Origin: Clytia hemisphaerica
Taxonomy: Eukaryota; Cnidaria; Hydrozoa; Leptothecata; Clytiidae
Direction: 5' to 3'
Assembly: GCA_902728285.1 (NCBI GenBank)
Contig: CACVBU010000385.1
Coordinates: 1,333,683 to 1,397,682 of the forward strand
Length of the DNA stretch: 64,000 nt
The stretch's first letter is position 1; each line of letters starts with the position of its first letter. Both the position numbers and the translations under genes were made by a program. This document shows positions 47,801-59,800 of the stretch, piece after piece. A model generated the notes under the pieces. The model was not told where the DNA came from, did not search any database, and saw only the letters and a list, made by a program, of their open reading frames with translations.

Positions 47801-50800
47801 TCTGAGGAAAGGTCACTCCTGCTACGGATAGGCCCCATATCAGAAAACTCCTTTCCCCAGGGTGATTCGGCTAGGCCTCACCTTGGTATGATTCTAAATA
47901 TTATTGCCTTGTGTAGATCTTGATTCTCTCTTATATTTCATGGTGTGTCCTAGGCCTTAGAGTGGGGATTCCTTTTTATATATTATAAAAGATAGTATAT
48001 AATTAAAAAACGAAATTTTTAAAACTGTACACTTTTATTAGTTATACCATAAATTGGTGATAAAAGAGATGATTAAAAAAAAAATCACCATGACAACGAT
48101 AAAAGGGGAACTTTGAATTCGATTCGATGGATGGGAAAAATGAAACGAACAAAAAACTTCTCAAACAAACCTAATACTAGAACCACAAGCAGACTTGATC
48201 ACAAATCTGTTTCCATCTGTAGTAATAAATCACTTACTCTAAACCGTGGTCCGTTGTGGATTGGTTATCTTGAATTTCTCTCGTCAGAACGCTAGCGACC
48301 TTGGTTAGTCGTGACGGCTCGGTGGCGCCTAAAGTCACTGCCCGATTCTAAGCCCTCTGGGATTGACCACACCTTTAGTTTACGATACAAAGTTTAATTC
48401 ATTAATAAACATAGTCATAGTCTAGCATGCTAGACGACTAATAACACCTTTTCGACAGTAGCCGCCAATTGCTGCGCGGGCATTTTTTGTCCGTTTTACC
48501 ACCCTAAAACCGTCCCAGTCTTTTTTTGCGCCTAAAGACGATAGAAAAAATATGTAAAAAAAGGATTGGATCGGAGTTTAGGGTGGTGAATTGAATAATA
48601 AAGTGGCACACGCCTGACTGTGCGAATGTCCATTATGATGAAAATGGCTAAAAAATTAAGAATAATGCTAAGAATATCACCATCCTGGCATTTTGCTACT
48701 CAAGCTAAGAATGCCATTGTTAGAGCATTTTCAATTATAAATTGTCAACTACCCCCAAGTAAGACTCACTCCTTTAAGCTTAAGACGTATGTACTAAATG
48801 TTGAATCCGATCTGAATTAGACTGAATTAGGATCCTAACCTAAGAATGCTGTAAGAATATCTTTGGATGATTTTTCCCAAAAAGTTAAGAATATCCATGG
48901 TGAAATAGATTTACACCATTCTTATTAAAAAACGTATAAATAGACACTGAAGAGAACTTTCAATTACTCAATTACTGTTCTTATAAGAAACATTTTGGTA
49001 TGACGACATTAACAAATCACCATGACAACGATAAAGGGGAAAGTTGAATTCCATTTGATGGATGGGAAAAATGAAACGAACAGAAAACTTCTCAAACAAA
49101 CATATACTAGAACCACAAGGAGACTTGATCACAAATCTGTTTCCATTTGTACAAAAAAAATCACCAGCTATAAAACGTGGTCCGTTGTGGATTGGTTATC
49201 TTGAATTTCTCTCGTAGAACGCTAGCGACCTTGGTCAGTCGTGATGGCTCGGTGGCGCCTAAAGTCACTGCCCGATTCTAAGCCCTCTGGGATTGACCAC
49301 ACCTTTAGTTTACGATACAAAGTTTATATCATTAATAATAATAAATAAGCAAAAAGTAATGGAAGGGACAAATGCAAACTGATATTATCCCGTAGCAATC
49401 ATTGTATTATCATATAACATATTACATATTACATGGACTATAAACGACTCCAGTCTAAAACACGAAATATATTTCATACGAGGAGTAGAAACTGAGCATA
49501 CGAGGCTTTACTAAAGATATACCTTAGGGGTCTTCGACAAAAAACTTTTTTATCGGCATCGGGCCGATAAGCTTCAGACCCCCCCCCCCCCCCCTGCTCT
49601 TATCGGCCTAAATTTTTCAAATCCAATTTTTACATCTTTGAAACACAATTTCCTCCAATCTTGTCCGCCATCGCCTTCCCACCCGTCATCGTTGAATTTT
49701 TGTCTATTTGTGCATCAACATTGAGTTTGTTCATACCTGCATTGATATTGTTAATCAAAACGAAAGTTAAAATGACGGGATGAAGTCGCAACATTTCGAA
49801 GGAAAAGGCAGCGTGCTGGCCAATGAAAAATGAGTTTTTTATCAAAGCTATTTCAAAACTGTACTTTTAAAGTTGCGAATTTGCGCGCGCGATAAAAAAT
49901 TCGAAAGTTTTTTGTCGAAGATCCCTTATCGGCTATGTTTACCTAGGCTCTTATTTGAGTAATTTTTTTCGTCGCTGGCGTAATAAGGGCCGTCGTAATG
50001 GATCGGAGTTAGATTAAGGCCTAGGCTGCTGGCATCCACTAACGGATTCGTGCTCCTTATAGAGGATGCTTAATAAGCTATATTTCCTTTGTCCAGAGAT
50101 TTGCCGCCTTTAGCTGATATACGGCTAAAGACATGTTTAGCTGGCGAGTGTCTACAAATATTACATTACGTAATGTTTAAGTTTTCTGTGAGGCACCAAA
50201 TCATAGATTGGAAAATATATTTGGATTTCGAAAAAAAAGTAGGTGGAAGGAAGTTTGCTTGTTTTTCTTCCTTCTTTCTTGTTTAATGTGGAGATTTTGT
50301 AAAAGATGAGAAATTAGATTTATTGAATTTAAGTGCCCTGGTGTATCTTCTGTGTGCACCAACAAAATTTTGCTTCATAAAACTACATTTTGATGCTTGA
50401 ATTTGGACTTGTATGAGTGTATAATTTTTTACCACACTGGATTCGTTGATCACTTTGGCTCCAGATAATTGTTTTGTCAGTTCTACAGATATGTTGCAGA
50501 TTATTTCAAGGTATTCTAGTTATGTATATACAGTACATTTTGGGGGTCATATTGAATATTTCTGACAATCACATTAGTTCTTTATGATTCTACAAAAGGG
50601 AGTGTTGTTGTTCCTTCAACAAGGGCCTTTAAATGTTAAAACAAACAAAGAACTTTTCTTCAGCTTTGGCATTTCACTTTTTAATACTGTGTGGCCTTTG
50701 TATCTTTCAGGTACTTAGCTTCAACTCTTTGAAGAGATTGGAGTGTTTCTGGTTGTTTTCTATCACTTTTGTGTTCATATTTGTATTTTTTGAGCTTCGA

Positions 50801-53800
50801 CCGAAGAGCTGATGGAAAAGTTTTGATAAATTTACAGACCAGATATCTTATAAAAGCAAAAGTCGAAAATAAATCTACAGACTGTACATAATGCGCGCAT
50901 CAGATTGTTTTTATCTTTTTTCTGTTTTGTTTTTCTGGTCTGGGATTCGAATTTCGAACGTAAACATTCCATTGAAAACGTTCGAAATGATCGTTTTTGC
51001 GTACGCATCAATGTCAATCAAATTATTAGCTCGCCAAGATTTCCTTTGCGAACCGGAAAGCGGTTGGTAGATCATTAAGCAGACCTATACTACATGGGGT
51101 TTTGTAGAGGTCTGCGATTCAGACTAATTAAGGCCGGGCTAAAAATGGAAGAAAATTTTACCCTCGTCGTTATAAGTGTCGGCGTAAATAGGCCGATAAG
51201 GAACATGGTTTCAACATTCTTTCCTAGTTTCTTAATTTCTTTAAGAAGCCTATCTTGGACTCTTCCAGAAAACATTTGAATATGGGGGGGGGATATAACA
51301 TTTTTTAGAAATTTACCCCCCTCCCCGGACATTGTGAATTATGACCCCCAGTACCGATCTCATCCCCCGGACAAGCAACAGTTGACCCCCATGGACATTC
51401 GAAATCGCCCCTAAGCAGAGCAAGTTTGCCCCTAAAACAAGGCAAATTTTGCAGATTTTTCACCTCCCCCCCCTGGACAAAATATCCAATATATCCACCT
51501 ATACCCCCTATGTACAAAAACTTTCTGGAAAAGCCCCTTGCGAAGTGAAGCGACGTCTAACTTTTGAAATTAATTTCACTTTCAGGGTGGTTACCATTTA
51601 CGTAATGGTTTCCCAATGTCCTCATTAGATCATATTTATGACCAATCATCAGAAGGAGGTCTGGTGAAGAAATTAAGAGCAGGTGGTGCTGTTTTTATTG
51701 GTATAACCAACATGCATCAGTGTGGAATCGGTGCCTTCGGAATCAACCCCTCAAAGTATGACTCTATTCATATATGCTATCAATGTCTTCCACGGACCCA
51801 ACAGCAGATAGGCTGAAAGTGACGTATTGACTGATTTTACGTCACTTACAAGAATACAACCAATCAGCTGTTGGGTCCGTGGAAGACGTTGGAATGGTGC
51901 ATATCATGAATTTTATTTATTTTACTGAGTGTTGTCAAAATCGGTATCGGCATAATCGGTTAGGTACAACCGTGGATAAAAAGCATGTAGAATTTTCAAA
52001 ATTTTCTGAAAATAACTGAAAATGGGTGAACCTCAGCCACACAGGTGGTGGGTGCAACAGAGAGCTGTGAGAAGTTGTTTATAATTGATTAAACCTTCTC
52101 AAATATGGTCAAATTAGATGTCTTCTCAAAAGATTTGAAGAGGAAAACTCATTGAAACTTCAATCTCAGATTAAAAAAGGCCTGACGACAAAAATTCAAT
52201 TCTTCAATCTTGAGTGGATCCAGCCTCTGGATTTGTCATCCAATATCTCGAAATCCAATAAAAACAACATATGGTTTCAGAGCTTCTTTAGAAATTATTC
52301 AAGGATTTTTGAAAAGTCTACAACATTTTGTCCATGATTGTAACTGTGCTTTCACAGTTTTGTTGATTAAAGCAAGTTTTGAAATGTGAATGGATATAGT
52401 AAGTAAGTCTGCGACCGCAGTCGGAGACGACCCGATGGCCGCTCTTTTGGTAGGTTTCTACCCGAAGGTAGGGGAGGGCGCCACTCTTTCTCCCTGGATT
52501 GCTCCACTTACCCTTGATCCTTCTCTTAATTGCTGAGCATCAAGCAGAGAGGTATCAAGTACCATTTTGGAAATCTTTGGCATGACCCAGCTGGGGGTTG
52601 AACCCACAACCTTGCGCACCATAGCCGGATGCTCTACCACTGCACACGGTCGCTAATGGAGAGACATTAGTCCAATTTCTATCATTTCACTAATGAAAAG
52701 GACTAATAGCCTCACAAAACAAGGAAATTGAACGAGCTGTGCTTATACAAACAATGCTAGCCACGAAACTCAGATATTTCTAATTAGTGGTTTAAATCAG
52801 ACTAAAGATAGACTTGAAAATTTCAAATAAACTGTAACTGCACAAGAGCCAATTACCTATATCTTTGTTACGATTTATTCCACTTTTCTTTCAAAGACAC
52901 CATGGTGCTAATCGAAACCCGTACAACCCTAAATATGCAGCTGGTGGAAGCTCTGGTGGATCCGCATCTGCTATTGCTGCAGGTTAGAAATCATTTCCTC
53001 ATAATGTAATCACCTCCTGCTCTTGGCAAAGTAGACTAAAAGCAACCACTCTTCTTTGCTCTTTTTATTTGTTGGACTTGGAAAAGAACCCAAGATCTTT
53101 TGATACCAGGATGATAATACTGAAACAGATCTCCCCTTTTGATAAGAAAAACAGCTTTAGGAGATCAACAACACCAAAATATCAATTTGTTCGGAGTAAA
53201 GCAATCATGGCGTTCCAAAGATTCTGAACTCTATGCTTTGGAGGCATCATTTCCTTTTTTTCAAACTTCCGATTACATTTAAGTTTCGATGAATTCTAAC
53301 ATATTAATCAAGATGGATTAATGTTACTTTCCCTTTCAAGTGTACTCTTACATATCGTAAGTTGGCCTAATGTCGACATCCCTCATCTAATTCCGAAACC
53401 CTTTAGAGCAGGGATTAAATGGAAGATTGGAACCTCCAGGGAGGAAAAAAACCCTTTTTCAATCAAAGATTCCAACTTTCATAATCTTCTTGTCTTTAAA
53501 GAAGGGTGTCGAAATTAGATGAGAGATGTCAACATTAGACTAATTTACGGTTTTTCTTATTTATAGGTTATTGTCCAGTAGCATTGGGAACAGACGGGGG
53601 AGGCTCGATTCGAATTCCTGCATCTGCGTGCGGAGTTGTCGGTTTAAAAGGTATTTGTTTCTTAGATCATTATAGTAAAAACACTTACTAGCTACGTCCA
53701 ATGAAATTCCAAGCAATTTTCTGCGTGCGTTGTCGTTATACGGCCAAAATACTCAACTCCAAATTGAGTTTTAAAAATCAATATTTGCAAAATGTGTTTC

Positions 53801-56800
53801 TTTTTTGTGTTAAAAAAAATTCAAAATGATGAATTAGTGAACATATTTAATAGTAGCAGTAGTGTAAATTAATTTCAATTCTGCTTATCTATTCTTACCA
53901 TCGATTGACCGTCTCAAGGAATGTTTATCAAGCTCCAAAACTTGCCAGATTTCTTTAAACTGACTACTGGGCACTACCTTAAAGTCTAAACTAGTCTAAA
54001 TTTGATGGTATTATTCTAGCATTAAGTAAAACATATGGAGGGCTGATCAGTTTGTCCTTTTCTCTTCGACATATTCATAACAAATTCATTCAATTGCTAG
54101 CACCATGTCCAAGGTAGCACAAATGAATTTAGTTTGTTTTAGATTATTAAGTATTCATTATTGCTTGTAAATTAAGTATGTGAATTTTGAAGATATTCCT
54201 AAGGGATTCTTACTGGAATAAGAAACACAGACAAAGTTATATGTGATGGTTTTTGATTTTTATTTTGCTTTGATGATATTAGAATAGATGATGGATCTAT
54301 TGTACAAAGATGAATTCGCCGGTTTTCTTGTTGTCCCACTTGATGATACGATCACCACCGTTCCATTTGATGACATCACTCTCGCCTGCGTCAATCAAGA
54401 CGGTGACGGCGTGCAACAAGTCGAAATAATGATGAGCATCCATTAAGATCTATAAGAAATGAAGAAAATAATTTTTTAATATTGATCCCTCTAAGTAATG
54501 GTTTTAATCTCAACATTAATTTGGAAAAATTGTTGTTTAAATCTCAAATTCTTTTAATCGGGGCTACCGACTTTGTTAATTTTTCACTTTAGTTGATCTT
54601 TTTTTTACATTTCGTTCAATGAAAAGTATCCACCAGAATTGGTTTTGACTTACGCTATCAAAAGGAACGTATCGGTAATCGCGTGTTGGTAAGCGAACGA
54701 ATTGGGCTTCGAATTCAATGTTAGTGTACATTTGTTCAATCAATTCAGCATAGTGTGTAACATCGACCAATAACTGGAAATAATGTAAATCCAATAAATC
54801 ATTCGGTTTTCAATTGGGCAAGTCTCTATAACGCTCCTTTGAAGTGATGGTTATCACAAGCAAATTCTCTTCTTTGCTAAATTTTTCTATTTGTGTTTAG
54901 TTTAGGCTGAAAGACTTTTTCTCGGGGTTTCATCATATGTAGAATTATACTGGATTTTTATTCGAATTTTATTTTTAGAAAATGTCAGAGCTTAATGAGA
55001 CACGTATATTGATTGGTTTTTAGTATCGTCTATTTCAATTTAAAAAAATTATACTCACAGTGTCGCCATACAGGACTTTGAACTCGGTTGGAGCAGGTTT
55101 GACTAATTCTTCTTTCTGTGAATCTCTGATGACTTTTTGTATCTTAGATTCCATAAATCGAAGCTGGTCAAGAAGGCAGTAGTAATGATCTGCATCAACA
55201 AGGAACTAAAATTGGAATAAAATAAAAACCATTATTTGATCGCTGTTCTTTCTATTGAGGAATAAATTTTGATTTCCAAGGAATTTTGCTATGGTTAACT
55301 CGTGGTTCTCGAAATGAGACTTCCACTAGTCGGTTTAGTTGAAAAGTTTACTTTTAAGGAGTGTAGTGATACTGAACAAGTTCTTACCGTGTCTCCAACA
55401 GACTTGAAAAACTCTTTTTGAGCGATACTGATGTAATACTTGCAGTTCTCACGAACGACGCTTGAGGGCAAACCAAGTTTTGCCACAAGTCTTTGATAAC
55501 GGCGAACACTCACCAACAACTTAAAAGAAAAGAGGTAGAAGTATTTTAGATACGAAATAAACTGTCATTAGTAGGTTTATTAGCAGGCTTAAAGAATGGA
55601 ATTCTCTTTTGAAATGAGTAATTGACTCTTCCCTTAGATATTTGACGCTTCTCAAACTACGAAATAATTCCACGTTTTCTTTAGTTTTTGGCAGAAATAA
55701 AACGCGGAAAATTCGAAGGAGAAATTTTTAGGATACTTACAGTATCGCCATACATTTCTTGAAATTCAATTTGGGCCATTTTGGCCTCGAAATTATCCAT
55801 AAAACTCATTATTCTCGCTATATCGCTATTCAGCGCAGCTCTATATCCAAATTTTTGGAACGGAATGAAGTTAGAAATCAAAGCTACAAATATTATATTT
55901 GAGGTCATAATCTTTGACGTTACGTGATAATTGACGTCAATTTTTGAAAAATCTACTTTCAGGCTGTGTAAGCTTTTTTTATGGGAATTCCGTTTTGGTC
56001 TTATTTCTATGTCTGCTGCATCTCTCTGTGGAGTAGTATAGAAGCAATTGATAACTTGGTAATATGTTTGCCATAGATCAGATTAAAAATTTTAAGGTAA
56101 TAGCCTTTGTGACTTTTTTTGATTTTGTCATTCCCTTTAAGAATTCTTACGAAAATCTACTTTTTGGTCATGAAAATTACTTTGAAAACGTTATAAATTT
56201 TAATCACAACAATAAACGAAAAAGGAATACTCAAAAAAAAAATTACAGTTGTTGTTATGGCAAAAGTTAAATAATTCTTGATGGTTTCGTTTTGGAAGCA
56301 AATTATTTTCGTAAGGGATCGCCTGGCGACGTACATCTTGAACCGTTTGTTTCCATAATGGCGGAAACTACTTTAATCGGATTAAATTTCGCGAGATTAA
56401 ATTTCCCGAGCAAAAAAAATCGCAAAATTTTCCGGATTTAATTTCGTGAGTCAGAGTTTTGAGAAGTTTCGCGTGGATTTAATTTCGCGAATAAGCCTGA
56501 AAACAGCAAATGGAGACTTTGGACTGGTTTCTCCGCCGAAAACGCGATTTTAAATTAGTCAGAAATTTCGGGAATCAGGATTCTCACGCGTTTTTGCAAG
56601 TTTTTATTTCGCGAAAATTGCGAAAATTCGCGAAATTTAATCTCGCGAAAGTTAATCTGATTAAAGTACGTAACTTTACCAAACATAAAAATCTCAATAC
56701 TTAACATTATTATACTTTTTTCAGCTACATATGGACGATACACGTCAAGTGGTATGTTCTCGAATGGACAAACTATTGGACATACTGGTATGAGCAAATT

Positions 56801-59800
56801 TTTTATGGATAAATCATTTTTTCCCGGAACAGGAAGTGTTCTCCATCTGAATAACTTTGCAGTTTGCAGCTGGTACAACACTAAATTTGATAGCCTTCCT
56901 TCACACCTTATTTTATCTGGAGTATTCAGCTTTCTTCTATCTGTTTTTTCATAGGTCCATTATGTTGTTCAGTGCGAGACACAGCTTTGGCTTACGGATA
57001 TCTTGCCGGTAAAGATGAAGATGACGAGAAAAGTACGAATTTTCACACCCCCGTATCACAGACGTGCTAAGCCTGTTCACAGGCAAATTTACCAAAATTA
57101 CCCGAAGATTTCAGCCTCACTAAGAAATTGACTTTGATTTCATCCCCATCTGAAATTCAACGGGAAAAATGTATTCCAAAACAATCCCCAATTGGATATT
57201 TCGACTTACGAACAATAGAATTTCCTCACCAGAAATCCTCACCAGGGCTGTGAGACAGGGATGTGTTTATCAGTGGCGGATCTAAGGGGAGTTTAAAATT
57301 TATGACGGAAACTCTTCATCTCTCTATAAGGAGTATGGCTAAAAGAGACACTCTCTCTCTCCTAGATTTGAATTCCCATCTCATGATCCGCCGCTATTTT
57401 TCTTTTTTAAACCTCACTGTGTACATCTCTCACACCATAAGCCCTTGGATCTAAAAAAATGCTATTCACTATGATATTAACTCTTTGTATCTGTGGGAAC
57501 GCTAATTAAATGATATAAAACTTTTAACATTTTTACAGTTGCTTTTTTTCATGTTATTCGTACACCGAAAGTGGTTAACAGTTATCAAAATTATATTTGA
57601 TACACGTTTTTTTATAAGAACAAACTATAAAAAAACACAAGGTTTCGATGGCCAAAATGTTAAGAACAAGTGAAGAACATTTTAAAGCTTTGCGGACTTT
57701 AAAACACCCAATTTCTTAGAAAAATGGACAAAAAATACTCAAAAAATGACGAAAATAAGAACATGTTAAGAACATTTTTAGGCTTAAAACTCAAAAATTT
57801 AAGAACATCCGAATGCTTCAAAAATGTGGATGTTCTTATAAAGAAAGCGTGTAGACTGTAACAATTCGTTTAAAAAGTTGATACTTACAAAGAAATTTCT
57901 TACAATTTATTAATTTTTCCTTAGCATTAATGCAACCACCCGTTCACGTTGGAGATTTCGACAATACCGATTTGTCCGGATTCAAAATCGGATTTGACCC
58001 TCAAACTGTTGAGGTAATCGCTCTGTTGTTTTATTCATTTATCCTTTTGGTTTAATCTCCTGGAAATCAACTTCATAGGAAGTCGTGATCTTCTCAAAAG
58101 TGATAGATTTGTTCCCCACTATACTGCTCCTTTTCAGACAATGTATTCTAACTTTGTGTCCATTCTAGCAGGCCATTTTTCATGCCCTTATGCCCTTTTA
58201 GGGTCCGTTTATCGAACGCTGCCCTCCTTAAATCACTTGCATTTTGGTAAAAACAGCCTTTTCAGTGGAAAAAAACACTGGAAAAGTGCCATTTTTGGCC
58301 ACCAACAGACACTGCCATGTCTTTCCAAAATTTGAACTGTCTAGGTTGCCACACCATGCTCGTGTTAATACCAAATTTTAAACCAGCAATTCTAAAATTT
58401 CTTTTTTATTTTATCCCTCAGCACTGTCACCCAGAAATCAAAGTTGCTCTCCTAAAAGGTACGTAATTTTGAGATTTATGATTTTATTCTTGACATTTGT
58501 AGCGGTGCTGAATATGTGGAAAAGTAGCCCAGTTTGAAAAGGTATTTGTCTCTCGATAATAATCTGGGGTGTAGCCTAGAAATCTAAGCTAGTTTGATTT
58601 GATTCTGATGGTAAGTTTTACTCAAAAAAATCTTTAAAGCGTCGAAAACGCTATATTGTCATAAGCCTTGTGAATACGGGCTTAGTTAACTAGGCTATCT
58701 GGGGTGAGATTCCAATCCCTAAAATTTTTATAATATTGTGTTCGATGTTCAATACATTCAGCAATTGAAACTTTGAAAGAAAAACACAATGCAACCGTTG
58801 TTGATATCCATATACCTGAAAAAGCGGTAAGCCATTGTTTTGATATCAATTGTCTTTAATAAAGTGCTCTCTCTCTCTCAAAGAAAACCTTTCGATATTT
58901 TGATTCTTAGGTTTATCAGTAAGGTAGCATACATCTATCTAAACTGAAACTGAATCCTCCTTGCTATCTATTACAAAGCATCAACTAATTTTTTTTTAAT
59001 TCATCTCCGATGATTTCTTCATACAGTTGACATTCTCTAATTCGAACTCGAACAGGGAATATTATTTGTTCGAATAACAGAGAAATTCGAATTATAGAAG
59101 TAACCCGATATTAAGAGGATTTCTCTTTGACGGGGGTTGGGAATAAGTTCGAATTAAAAAAAGATTCGAATAATACGAGTTCTAATAAGCTGTAGTCCTC
59201 TGTAGTATCACCAATTTAACATTTCCCATCATTTTAATTTTTTCAGGAATCAATGCGAGCCTTGGCAAAGATATTGGGAAGCGAAATGTCCAATTCAAAT
59301 GAAATCATTTATTGCAACCATGCAGATGAACTGGTATGGCCTTCAATGGGATGTTTCATCAAATTTCCATACAGGGGTGGACGAACCTTTTCAAGTCGAG
59401 AAAAGATTCTTAGAAATGTGTGGAAAATAGAAAAAATTGTAAAAGAACCCTTTGAAAAATTCTTTTCGTACCTTAAAGTGAGGGTGGACGACTAAAATCA
59501 GTCTTTCAATTCTTGGAAATTTTAGAATAACTTTTTACAACCCTCGAAAATGAAATAATCCTCCTTTAGATCCCTTGGAAATTCTTCTCGGATCCCCCCC
59601 CCCCTGAGGTGTGAATAAGGTACCATTACCACTCGAACATACCCTCTGCCTATTGTGCCTTGGCTACTGCCCTGGACTTATCCTGAGAACCCTCTACTTC
59701 AAAAAAAAATCACACTGATCCAAATTTCATCTGGCATGTAAGAACGAATAAAAAATGCTGAAACTATATCAATTTTCAATTGTAAAGTAGTGACCTTTAT

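Larger units (their letters stand above)
40244..53650 (+). other. Amidase exons 7-10, catalytic core
   Basis: These four exons carry the triad: exon 7 Lys240, exon 9 Ser320, exon 10 Ser344. They span 13.4 kb because intron 7 (40337-51585) is 11.2 kb and filled with a LINE and MITEs. Exons 8 to 10 join in phases 0, 2 and 1 without any in-frame stop, which supports an intact and selected gene despite the mobile DNA. Confidence 0.88.

Noticed and set aside
52590..52655. Minus-strand tRNA gene
   Set aside because: Same reasoning: a tRNA-like head only, followed by a body shared with another SINE fragment at 30747-30793.
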